Shown here piece after piece: positions 26,583-34,278 of a stretch of DNA of 39,440 nt (positions are counted from its first letter, which is position 1; each line of letters starts with the position of its first letter). This DNA comes from Microbulbifer okhotskensis. GTDB taxonomy: Bacteria; Pseudomonadota; Gammaproteobacteria; Pseudomonadales; Cellvibrionaceae. Under the pieces are notes generated by a model. The model made no database searches. It was given only the letters and a program-made list of their open reading frames with translations, and was not told the DNA's origin. A program made the translations under genes and the position numbers. The stretch is from positions 1-39,440 of the forward strand of contig NZ_JALBWM010000036.1 of assembly GCF_023895975.1 (NCBI RefSeq), read 5' to 3'.

Positions 26583-26616
26583 ATTGTCACGGTTCTATCT
26601 GACACGGTGATGACAA
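26583..26616 (-). promoter_or_regulatory. Pho box and -10 element for phoX-pstS
   Basis: On the minus strand TTGTCAT (26616-26610), spacer CACC, GTGTCAG (26605-26599): two half-sites with 11-base periodicity, as in PhoB boxes (consensus CTGTCAT repeated). Ten bases downstream is GACAAT (26588-26583), a plausible -10 element, as PhoB promoters replace the -35 with the box. The box lies 90 bases before the TonB-receptor ATG on the other strand and may control that gene too. Confidence 0.72.
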
Positions 26617-26705
26617 GCTTAAAAAAAACGTCACGTAAAGTTCATCACTGCGCTCTAGTCTGCGTCCAATCCAATAAACCATCAGCAAAATGGGAGTGGG
26701 ACGCA

Positions 26706-29318
26706 ATGAAATATAATGCAACAGGTTTACCGTTGCTCGGGATGCCTCTGGCGTTACTGGCAACTGCTCTAATTGCTGCAAATGCCGTTGCGCAAAGTGA
26801 CCAGCCCCAGGCAATGGAAACAGTGACGGTGACTGCTCAAGCCAGCAATGCGCGCAGTGACCTGGATCGGCAGCGCGATTCCAATAAAGTAGTCGCCGTT
26901 CAAACCTCTGATGCCATTGGCGAGCTTCCCGATGCCAATGTCACAGAAGCTCTGCAGAGAATGCCGGGTGTGTTTATTACGAGGGATCAAGGGGAGGGCC
27001 GATTCGTCGGTGTCAGGGGGATAGATCCCAACCTGAATGCTGCCACTATCAATGGTGTCAGTTTACCGGCGCCAGAAACCCATACCCGGGCAGTGGCCCT
27101 AGATGTGATTCCCTCTGACCTGCTTGCCAGTCTTGAGGTTTTCAAAACCCTGACTCCGGATATGAGCGCTGACTCTATTGGCGGTGCCATTGAGATTAAG
27201 AGTTTGAATACTCTGGATTATGATGGCAGTCCCTATAAGTTCACCACTGAAAACAGCTACAGTGAGCTGCAGGATGAAAACAGCCCCAAAATGGCTGCAA
27301 CCATGACCAGTATCTTTGATCTGGATGGTGAGCGCCGACTCGGTGTGGCATTGGCGGTGAGCCACCAAGAGCGCGATTTCGGCTCAGAAAACATTGAGAC
27401 CGATGGCTCTTGGGAGGAATTTACTGCAGAGGATGGTTCCGTCGGTATGGGTACCACTGAAATAGAACAGAGGGATTACACCATCAGCCGTGAGCGCACA
27501 GGGGTGGCCGCTAACTTCGATCTGGATCTCGGCGATGATTCCCGGCTCTATCTTCACAGCCTGTACTCCGATTTTTCCGACCAGGAAATCCGCCAGCGCA
27601 ACTCCTGGAAGCTTGGCGATGAGCGCGATGAGCCTGAAACTATTTCACAAAATTCTGCCCAATGGGAAGAGGCTGCTCTGGAAAAGTCGCTGAAGGATCG
27701 TCTTGAGGAGCAGGAAATTATCTCGGTGGTGTTTGGCGGTGAGCACGTTTTTGACCCGTGGGATGTCTCTTATGCGTTGGGATATTCCAATGCGGAGGAG
27801 TCCGAACCGAATCGTCGAGATACAGATTTTGTTCTGGATTCCCTGCGTCTGGGCTATGTGGAGGCCGGTGATACACCTCGTATGGCAGTGGGCAGCGAAG
27901 ATGTCGAAGCAGTATTAAATCCGGCCAGCTATGTACTTGATGAGCTGGTGATTGAAGATAATTTTACTGAAGATAAAGAGCTGAGTTTTCGTCTCGATTT
28001 CAGTCGCGAAATCGACTGGGCCGGGAAACCATCGATGATTAAATTTGGGTTGCATGCGCGTCAGCGGGGAAAAAACGGTGATTTAAATGCGTCTGTTTAC
28101 GAAGGATTTGGAGGAGATTACACCCTTGCTGACGTTGTTCGAAGCAGCGTCGACTATGATCTGGGCGCTTTTGGACCGGGTGTAAATGTTGGCGGTTTGA
28201 ACAGCTTTATCAACGCAAATCTGCCTGACTTTGAGTTGGATGAAACTGAAACCGCCCTGGTTTCGGCTCGGGATTACGCCATGGATGAGGACATCGCAGC
28301 CTTATACGTGATGAATACTATCGAATTTGATGTTTCTCAGCTGGTTTTCGGTGTTCGCTATGAGCGAACTGATTTTACGGCTGAAGGTGTCAATGTGGTG
28401 GAATCTGAAGAGCCTTTGCCGGGTGCTGAAGTAATCGCAGATGAGGTTTATGCCACTCAAGTCAACTTTGAAAAAAAGTATGACCATTTCTTCCCGAGTG
28501 TTAATTACAAATTTGAGTACAGCGATAATATTGTATTGCGCGCGGCCTACTCCGAGTCCCTGTCACGTCCATCATTCGGCGATTTGAACCCTTCCCCTGA
28601 CAAGATTGAATACGATGAGGGGGAGCTGGAGGTTGAGGCTGGAAATTCAGCGTTGGCCCCCTACGAATCCCACAATATCGACTTTTCTGCAGAATATTAT
28701 GCGGAAGATCTGGGGATGTTCTCCCTGGGTCTATTTCACAAAAGTATCGATAACTTTATTGTGATGTCTGAGGTCTCCAGTACGGTTGATCCCACCCGCT
28801 TTATCGGCAACTTAAGTGTGGATGATGCTGAGGTTTGGCAGCCAATAAATGGCGACAGCGCTCGTATCAGTGGCGCTGAACTGGCCTGGACGCAAGGGTT
28901 TGACAATGGCTTTCTGTTGAGGGTCAATGCAACGTTTACAGATTCTGAGGCCGACTTGGGGCTCGACACCCGCAGCGAGCGCAGTAACAAAATTCCGATG
29001 CCCTCACAGGCGGACATTGTGGGTAACTTTGTTGTTGGTTATGAACAAGATGCTTTTAGTATGCGGTTCTCTGCGGCCTTCCGGGGTGAGCGGTTGCTGG
29101 ATGTCGACTTGGAAGACGCGGGGAATGATCGCTACGAGGAGGATCATCTACAGTTGGACCTTTCTGCCCGTTACCGTTTTGACAATGGGCTGCAATTGAG
29201 TTTTACCGGCGTGAACCTTACCGATGAACCTTACTATGTGCACAGTTCAGGCTTTAATGGCCAGTATGAAGAGTATGGCCCTACTTATGCGATAGGGCTC
29301 AGTTACAGTACCTTCTAA
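26706..29318 (+). CDS. TonB-dependent outer-membrane receptor, probably for phytate/organophosphate
   Basis: A 22-stranded beta-barrel importer powered by TonB. I place the start at ATG 26706 because it begins a clean signal peptide (MKYNATGLPLLG then LALLATALIAANAVAQ) behind GGGAG; the upstream in-frame ATGs lie in the Pho box. This gives 870 residues. METVTVTAQ is the TonB-box region. The plug domain (about 45-170) shows NVTEALQRMPGVFI, VGVRGIDPNLNAATINGVSL and SADSIGGAIEIKS, as in the TIGR01782-type receptors. The protein ends in an aromatic residue (SYSTF). It is followed by a phytase lipoprotein gene; phytases of this type often sit beside such receptors, so import of phytate or its breakdown products is a reasonable inference. 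Confidence 0.92.
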   Translation: MKYNATGLPLLGMPLALLATALIAANAVAQSDQPQAMETVTVTAQASNARSDLDRQRDSNKVVAVQTSDAIGELPDANVTEALQRMPGVFITRDQGEGRFVGVRGIDPNLNAATINGVSLPAPETHTRAVALDVIPSDLLASLEVFKTLTPDMSADSIGGAIEIKSLNTLDYDGSPYKFTTENSYSELQDENSPKMAATMTSIFDLDGERRLGVALAVSHQERDFGSENIETDGSWEEFTAEDGSVGMGTTEIEQRDYTISRERTGVAANFDLDLGDDSRLYLHSLYSDFSDQEIRQRNSWKLGDERDEPETISQNSAQWEEAALEKSLKDRLEEQEIISVVFGGEHVFDPWDVSYALGYSNAEESEPNRRDTDFVLDSLRLGYVEAGDTPRMAVGSEDVEAVLNPASYVLDELVIEDNFTEDKELSFRLDFSREIDWAGKPSMIKFGLHARQRGKNGDLNASVYEGFGGDYTLADVVRSSVDYDLGAFGPGVNVGGLNSFINANLPDFELDETETALVSARDYAMDEDIAALYVMNTIEFDVSQLVFGVRYERTDFTAEGVNVVESEEPLPGAEVIADEVYATQVNFEKKYDHFFPSVNYKFEYSDNIVLRAAYSESLSRPSFGDLNPSPDKIEYDEGELEVEAGNSALAPYESHNIDFSAEYYAEDLGMFSLGLFHKSIDNFIVMSEVSSTVDPTRFIGNLSVDDAEVWQPINGDSARISGAELAWTQGFDNGFLLRVNATFTDSEADLGLDTRSERSNKIPMPSQADIVGNFVVGYEQDAFSMRFSAAFRGERLLDVDLEDAGNDRYEEDHLQLDLSARYRFDNGLQLSFTGVNLTDEPYYVHSSGFNGQYEEYGPTYAIGLSYSTF

Positions 29319-29418
29319 TAGCTTGTTGATAAGATATTTGTGATTTTTTCAATCCGAGGTTTGCACCACACCCTTCCTATAGAGGTTAACCCGCCGGGAT
29401 AAATCCTCCCTTGTACAA

Positions 29419-29450
29419 GGCCCCCGCAAATCCAGCGGCGGCTTTGTGTT
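29419..29450 (+). terminator. Probable terminator after the TonB-receptor gene
   Basis: GCCCCCGC (29420-29427), 7-base loop, GCGGCGGC (29435-29442) with one mismatch, then TTTGTGTTTT. It may be partial, letting some transcripts reach the phytase gene. Confidence 0.55.
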
Positions 29451-29503
29451 TTAAGTGATCCCAGATAACGTCTACACATCAACGTGATTAATAAGGCCCT
29501 ACT

Positions 29504-31411
29504 ATGCGCCCTCTTATTACCTGTGTATTTTTCTGCATATCCCTGCTCGGATGTAATGCTGAGAAAAACGGTAAGGATTTGATACCGCACAAAGTGCTTC
29601 CATTAAACGGCATTGCTGCCGAGCAGATGGTGTCTGTCTTCTTTGAAGGGCAGCCCTACTTTTTGCTCGCTAGTGAAGATCGAGGATTAGTGCTTGTTGA
29701 TGAGTCGGCAGAAATACGGGCTGTGCAGGCGGGAAGAATAGAGCAGCTAGACGTGTTTCCAAAGGGTAAGGGTACCTACTTAATTGCGGCTTATGAGGGA
29801 CGTTTTGAACAGATTCGGCTTTATCAATTGTCCGAAAAAGAGAATAAAAAGCAGCTATTTGAGTTGTTGGGTCGCGTTGAGAATGTCGGCCCACGCAGCG
29901 CTCTGTGTTTTTCCCAACAGGCCGGGCGGAGTCATTTATTTTCAATCGGGGAAGATGGTTTGGGTGCCGAGTACCTGGTTTCCCCTGAAGCCCGGCAAAG
30001 CGTGTTCACCCTAATTCGGCCACTCTATTTTGGCGAGCAGGTACAAAGTTGCAGTTTCGATTCCCGTCGAGGGCGATTGCTGGTCTCTCAACCTCCGATA
30101 GGTGTTTTGAGTTTGAATGCCGATGCCGAGAAAGATGAGGAGCGTAAAGTGCTAGTCGCTGGTGACATGCTCGGCAGCGACTTCGGCAGCCTGTGGCTAG
30201 ATTTCCCGATGGACCGGCTGTGGGTGGCTGCAAGAGGGGGTATACAAGCTTTTGACCTTGCCAATCCGGTTATGGAAGTTCAATCCATCTCTTTACTTGA
30301 GCAGGGTGATGTTGAGCCCATTTCCCTAGAGCGAATGGGGGGGGATTTAGTGGTGCTGGATGGCTATCATAAAGCGATTACGCATATTCCCCTGCCCGTT
30401 GTAGAGAAGGCTCATAGGCCTGCTGTAGTGCCCGTTGAGGCGATTGCCAGCATACCCGCCCAGACTGAGACCCAGCCAGTAGCTTCTGCCGGTGATGCTG
30501 CCGATGATCCCGCTATCTGGGTTAACCCCCAGGCCCCAGAAGACAGCCTGGTGATTGGTACCGATAAAAAAAAGGGGCTCAATATTTACCGGCTTTCCGG
30601 TGAATTGCTGCAGCACTTTGCCGTTGGCCGGGTTAATAATGTGGACATACGCCATATCTCTCACCCCTCGATGAGTGCCGTCGCGGTAGCCTCCAACCGG
30701 TCGAACCCCGGTTTAGATCTCTTTGCAATCAGTCACCGTGGCGAAGTGCAGCATTTGGGGTACCGTGCTATTGCATTGGTTGATCCTTACGGGCTCTGTT
30801 TGCAGCAGACTCAGTCCAGATTATTCGCCTGGGTTTCTGATAAAAATGGCAGTCTCCATCAGTTTGCAATAAACATTTCGGAGGCTTTTGACGATTTTGA
30901 GGTGATAGAGAACGCAACGTTGAAGCTTGAAAGTCAAGTGGAGGGGTGTGTAGTAGATGATCAGCGTGATGTACTGTTTTTTGCAGAGGAGGATCGGGGA
31001 ATTTGGCGATTGGAACTCCGGGCATTTGCCGCAGGTGAGGCTATTCCGGCGCTGGTGGCGGAAGTGAATGATAAAACATTGATTGCGGACATTGAGGGAC
31101 TTGCGCTTTACCAAGGGGACAGCGATGACGGCTATCTGGTGGTGTCCAGCCAGGGAAATGACAGCTATGTGCTATTTAGCCGTGATGGTCGCGAGTTTAT
31201 CACTCGTTTTAAGGTCGGTATGAACGCCCGTCTGGGTGTGGATGGCAGTTCTGAAACTGATGGCCTGGACGTGACCAGTGCGAGCTTGGGGCCGCAATAT
31301 CCGGAGGGTGTATTAATCGTCCAGGATGGGCGCAACCGAATGCCGGGCAGAAGCCAAAATTTCAAGTTGGTTGATTGGCGAAAAGTGAATGAACTGCTGG
31401 GGGCGGAATAG
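29504..31411 (+). CDS. Beta-propeller phytase lipoprotein
   Basis: A 3-phytase-type enzyme that removes phosphate from phytate using bound calcium. 635 residues, about twice the 350-380 of single-domain Bacillus phytases. The N-terminus MRPLITCVFFCISLLGC is a lipoprotein signal, anchoring at Cys17. Residues about 25-300 form an incomplete N-terminal propeller-like domain. The catalytic propeller follows with the family motifs DDPAIWVNPQAPEDSLVIGTD, KKKGLNIYRLSGE, NNVDIR, ASNRSNPGLDLF, EGCVVDD and a late EGLALYQ then YLVVSSQGNDSY. Tandem-domain phytases with a degenerate first domain are known in gammaproteobacteria. ATG 29504 has AAGG upstream. It lies 185 bases after the TonB receptor. Confidence 0.93.
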   Translation: MRPLITCVFFCISLLGCNAEKNGKDLIPHKVLPLNGIAAEQMVSVFFEGQPYFLLASEDRGLVLVDESAEIRAVQAGRIEQLDVFPKGKGTYLIAAYEGRFEQIRLYQLSEKENKKQLFELLGRVENVGPRSALCFSQQAGRSHLFSIGEDGLGAEYLVSPEARQSVFTLIRPLYFGEQVQSCSFDSRRGRLLVSQPPIGVLSLNADAEKDEERKVLVAGDMLGSDFGSLWLDFPMDRLWVAARGGIQAFDLANPVMEVQSISLLEQGDVEPISLERMGGDLVVLDGYHKAITHIPLPVVEKAHRPAVVPVEAIASIPAQTETQPVASAGDAADDPAIWVNPQAPEDSLVIGTDKKKGLNIYRLSGELLQHFAVGRVNNVDIRHISHPSMSAVAVASNRSNPGLDLFAISHRGEVQHLGYRAIALVDPYGLCLQQTQSRLFAWVSDKNGSLHQFAINISEAFDDFEVIENATLKLESQVEGCVVDDQRDVLFFAEEDRGIWRLELRAFAAGEAIPALVAEVNDKTLIADIEGLALYQGDSDDGYLVVSSQGNDSYVLFSRDGREFITRFKVGMNARLGVDGSSETDGLDVTSASLGPQYPEGVLIVQDGRNRMPGRSQNFKLVDWRKVNELLGAE

Positions 31412-31435
31412 GTAGCGTCTATTGGCAACTTGATA

Positions 31436-31837
31436 TCAGCTCTTCATCGATAATTTTCGGCGTCTTAATTTGTTGAAATAATAGACTAGGATATTGGCAA
31501 GGATTACCCCGATTAAATCGGACACCAAATCAATAAGATCAAACGTTCTGTTTACAATAAACGCTTGGCTTATCTCCTCTGTCAGGGCGAAAATCAGTAC
31601 GGCGAGGGCGCCATAATATATTTCCACGGGGCCGAAACGGGAAGAGGTCGAGCGGGTAGCAAGTATTAAAATAATGCTAAAAGTACCATATAGAAAGATA
31701 TGGCCAATTTTATCGCCAAATGGGATGGCTTGAGTAAGATCAAACAACACACTGCTGGACCCAGTGTTGGCCAAGTAGAAAATCCACAGGATAAAGGCAA
31801 AGAAAACTACGGCCGAGGCCCCCAGTACTTTTGACAT
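31436..31837 (-). CDS. VanZ-like membrane protein
   Basis: A 133-residue membrane protein with four hydrophobic helices and the VanZ-like signature: IPFGDKIGHIFLYGTFSIIL near residues 38-57 and ALTEEISQAFIVNRTFDLIDLVSDLIGVI near 83-112. VanZ itself gives low-level teicoplanin resistance, but most small relatives like this have no known function. No van genes are nearby. It converges with the phytase gene, with only 24 bases between them. Confidence 0.82.
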   Translation of the reverse strand: MSKVLGASAVVFFAFILWIFYLANTGSSSVLFDLTQAIPFGDKIGHIFLYGTFSIILILATRSTSSRFGPVEIYYGALAVLIFALTEEISQAFIVNRTFDLIDLVSDLIGVILANILVYYFNKLRRRKLSMKS

Positions 31838-32172
31838 AACACTACGGCCACTTAAATGATGCCAGTCGAATAATTGCTTGTTATTATCGATAGTATCTCT
31901 ATTTCTCGAGTTTAGGAAATAGTAAATCTTAGAGAGTAACAGCTCAGGCAGCGGGTGTTTTGATTTCTTTCGCAGCTTGTATCCTGGGGGGCAGCTGTAT
32001 TTCTGGTGAGATTTAACGAGGCACTGGCACGAAAACGCCTAAAGAAGTCCCTGAGATACCTGGGTTTTGCTGGTGATATCGGCAGGCATTAATTGGTCCA
32101 AAATTTTTTACAGGCCGCTGGGGTTGGGACCTTTGCCCTACAACCCCCACTGTGCGAAAAAGCTGGAAACTA
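31838..32172. other. Intergenic region with imperfect terminator-like hairpin
   Basis: No gene seen. On the minus strand, after the P-like gene, TGGGGGTTG (32149-32141 side) pairs with CAACCCCA (32126-32119 side) around a 14-base loop, followed by an A/T-rich tract. It could end the dnaT-P transcript. The rest holds nothing I recognise. Confidence 0.4.
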
Positions 32173-32838
32173 TTAAATCCCTAACTGAGCGCGTAGCTCG
32201 GCGAGCCTGCGCGTATTCTCCTCTTTTGAAAGCGGCGTGCTGGGGCTTTCCTCCAACTTTAATTGTTCAGGGGCTGTGAGCTGCTCCCCTTTCAATACCC
32301 GTTCGCAAATTTTACGGTAGTGTTCGGCAAATACCGGATAAGCGGTTGATTCTGGATTATTTGCCAGGAAGAACCAGTTGGACTCCCGCCCGGCGTGATA
32401 GACCGCGAGATGGCTCCAGTGGAAATTGGTTTTAGGGCTGGGTGCGTTGCAGGCCTCGCGATAGGCGGCGCGGGCTTCAGGCAGACCATTTTCTCCTGCG
32501 GCACATAACTTCAACATTTTGTGTACGGTCGGCAGGTATTCGCTCTGCAGAATAGCGCGTTTGGCACCGAGCATAATATCCTGCGGCGCAAAGGCGGCAA
32601 GGGCTTCAAGCCATAGACGTTTGGCGTGATGCAGGGTTTCGGTATCGGGAAATGCCGCACTGAACTGGTTATGATAATTCAATTTGAACAGCGCAAACAC
32701 TTCGTTAATCGCGCGCTTCTTTTCGTTCAGTACTTCCTGGTTTTGAGTATTACCAGTTTGTGTCTGTGAGTATGTCGCCGATTGATCGGTCGCGGGTGCG
32801 CTGGTTGGTGTTGTTGTGGGAGTCTTTTGGATTGCCAT
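32173..32838 (-). CDS. Phage lambda P-like putative helicase loader
   Basis: A 221-residue protein resembling replication protein P of lambdoid phages (PF06992), which loads the DnaB helicase. The first 40 residues are Thr/Pro/Gln-rich and probably disordered. From about residue 40 the family-like core reads NEVFALFKLNYHNQFSAAFP, HHAKRLWLEALAAFAPQDIMLGAKRA and LPTVHKMLKLC. ATG 32838 has AGGAA at good spacing and lies inside the preceding gene, 89 bases before that gene ends, in another frame. The partner gene encodes a four-domain DnaT-like protein, so the pair probably forms a restart-primosome loader. No phage structural genes are near, suggesting a domesticated copy. Assignment is by recognition, not alignment. 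Confidence 0.72.
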   Translation of the reverse strand: MAIQKTPTTTPTSAPATDQSATYSQTQTGNTQNQEVLNEKKRAINEVFALFKLNYHNQFSAAFPDTETLHHAKRLWLEALAAFAPQDIMLGAKRAILQSEYLPTVHKMLKLCAAGENGLPEARAAYREACNAPSPKTNFHWSHLAVYHAGRESNWFFLANNPESTAYPVFAEHYRKICERVLKGEQLTAPEQLKLEESPSTPLSKEENTRRLAELRAQLGI

Positions 32839-34078
32839 AAGAATTTCCTATTGCCAGCTTGTTGCGCTCTGCCCATTGATGACGGGCATGACGCACAAAT
32901 ACGGCGTCCCAGCTTTTACGCGCGGCGTTCTGTCCGCGCCAGTAAATGATGAATTCTGCGACCAGAGATAGGGCAAAGTCGCGGTCAATTTCGCACTGGT
33001 TCATTAGATGACTGAGACAGTCACCGCCCGGTTGCCAGTTGCGTGAAATAGGTTTGGCCACGGGGTTTTTCTCGATACCCTGACAGTAGTAGGCCCATTC
33101 CTCCCGCGCGTATTCGATAAACAGCTCGCCCCAGCGCGCGCTGTGGCCGCCGCGCTCAGTCCACTTGTAGATAAACTCCGGAAGCAGTTCTGCGGAGAAG
33201 CGTGGATTGATCGCCAAGCGCTGTAGTTGCTCCCAGGTGTGCTCACTGGGCTGCCAGTCGCGGGCCATGGCAGTGGGTTTGCGCTTTTCGATAAAGGGCG
33301 TGTCCTGCTTCTCCCAATCCTCCAGGATCCAGTCATTGAACTCCAGGTCCCAGGAAATAGACTGCTTGCCGCTGGAGCGGTGATAGTCGAGAAAGCGTTG
33401 CAGACCGCGGCTGACAAAGGTGCTCGGTACACCTTCGTCGGCCAATTTGCGCAAGGTCTCATCATTGGGTTGCCAGGCACTGGGCAGGGGTTGCTTGCGC
33501 TGCGCGGTTGCGCGGAAAGCTTCCCACTTGCTCTTTACTTGACGCATAAACAGGGAGCCAAAGGAGTGTCGGGGTTCGGCCCTTTCGCGCCAATAGGTCA
33601 CGAATTCGGGCAGCTGCTCGCGGACATAATGTTCCGGGATACCCAGCTGGGCAATGCGGGCCATGGTCTCGCTGTCCGGTTGCCAACTGGGGGCAATGGT
33701 ATTGGCATTGCGGTTTGCCGGAGTCGCCGGAGTCGCCGGAGGTGCCGCTGTAGCTGCACCGGGGCGCTTGTATTCCCCGGGTAGGGTAAATTTCAGGACC
33801 TCACTACTGCCAAACGGTGCGGCTCCCAACAGAAGCGCGCCCTGGTTGCGCAGGCTGGTAGCCACTCTTTGAATATCCGCTGCCTGCCAAAAAGGTAGCA
33901 ATAGATACAGCTGCTCTCCCGCAGCGGTATACCAGTCCCGGCCGGCATAGGGTTCCAGCGGTAGAAAAGGGACCAGGTCGCCCAATGCAGTCAGCAGCAC
34001 AGACTCCTCCAGGCCCACGGTAGCGGCCAGAGAAGGGGAGATGCAAAGGGGTCTTTCGGGAAGCAGGGGATGTGTCAT
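32750..34078 (-). CDS. DnaT-like protein with four tandem DnaT domains
   Basis: A 442-residue protein. Residues about 12-100 look like a winged-helix replisome-organiser domain (ISPSLAATVGLEESVLLTAL, LLPFWQAADIQRVATSLRNQGALLL). An Ala/Pro linker follows (104-130). Then come four repeats, each starting with a WQP motif: 131-187 (SWQPDSETMARI), 201-258 (AWQPNDETLRKL), 274-332 (DWQPSEHTWEQL) and 347-405 (NWQPGGDCLSHL). Each repeat has the pattern ELLPEFIYKW-W-x2-F seen in the ssDNA-binding domain of E. coli DnaT (YPDWQPDADFIRL, FIAYWQ). E. coli DnaT has one such domain in 179 residues. The 70-73-residue spacing is regular. The C-terminal tail is Asn-rich and overlaps the P-like gene. A role in replication restart is inferred. 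Confidence 0.85.
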   Translation of the reverse strand: MTHPLLPERPLCISPSLAATVGLEESVLLTALGDLVPFLPLEPYAGRDWYTAAGEQLYLLLPFWQAADIQRVATSLRNQGALLLGAAPFGSSEVLKFTLPGEYKRPGAATAAPPATPATPANRNANTIAPSWQPDSETMARIAQLGIPEHYVREQLPEFVTYWRERAEPRHSFGSLFMRQVKSKWEAFRATAQRKQPLPSAWQPNDETLRKLADEGVPSTFVSRGLQRFLDYHRSSGKQSISWDLEFNDWILEDWEKQDTPFIEKRKPTAMARDWQPSEHTWEQLQRLAINPRFSAELLPEFIYKWTERGGHSARWGELFIEYAREEWAYYCQGIEKNPVAKPISRNWQPGGDCLSHLMNQCEIDRDFALSLVAEFIIYWRGQNAARKSWDAVFVRHARHQWAERNKLAIGNSYGNPKDSHNNTNQRTRDRSIGDILTDTNW

Positions 34079-34215
34079 GGCGCAATAATAACATTCCGCT
34101 GGAGAGCATGCGCGAACATTGGCGAATGACCGGCCTTTTCCGGCGCCCGATACCAGCCGCTAAGCTAACAGATGAAATGGCTGCGGTGTCGCAACAGGGC
34201 ACCCGAGACAAACGC

Positions 34216-34246
34216 TTGCCTTCCCCTAACGGTAAGGTTGTAACTT
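34216..34246 (+). promoter_or_regulatory. CueR-type (MerR-family) copper promoter of copA
   Basis: A -35 TTGCCT (34216-34221), a 19-base spacer and -10 TAACTT (34241-34246). The long spacer is the hallmark of MerR-family activation. The spacer is centred on CCTTCCC-CTAAC-GGTAAGG (34219-34237), a dyad with one mismatch that closely resembles the E. coli copA CueR operator. Transcription should begin near 34253, which supports the copA start at 34279. No cueR gene is in the window. Confidence 0.88.
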
Positions 34247-34278
34247 TGTCACTGAAATTGGTGTCGTGGGAGAGGAAA

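Noticed and set aside
26607..26705. 33-residue N-terminal extension of the TonB receptor
   Set aside because: It begins in the Pho box and would bury the signal peptide; ATG 26706 has a ribosome-binding site and a clean signal sequence.
34072..34278. Extended N-terminus for copA
   Set aside because: The region contains the CueR-type promoter; a start at 34279 follows a good ribosome-binding site and the expected transcription start.
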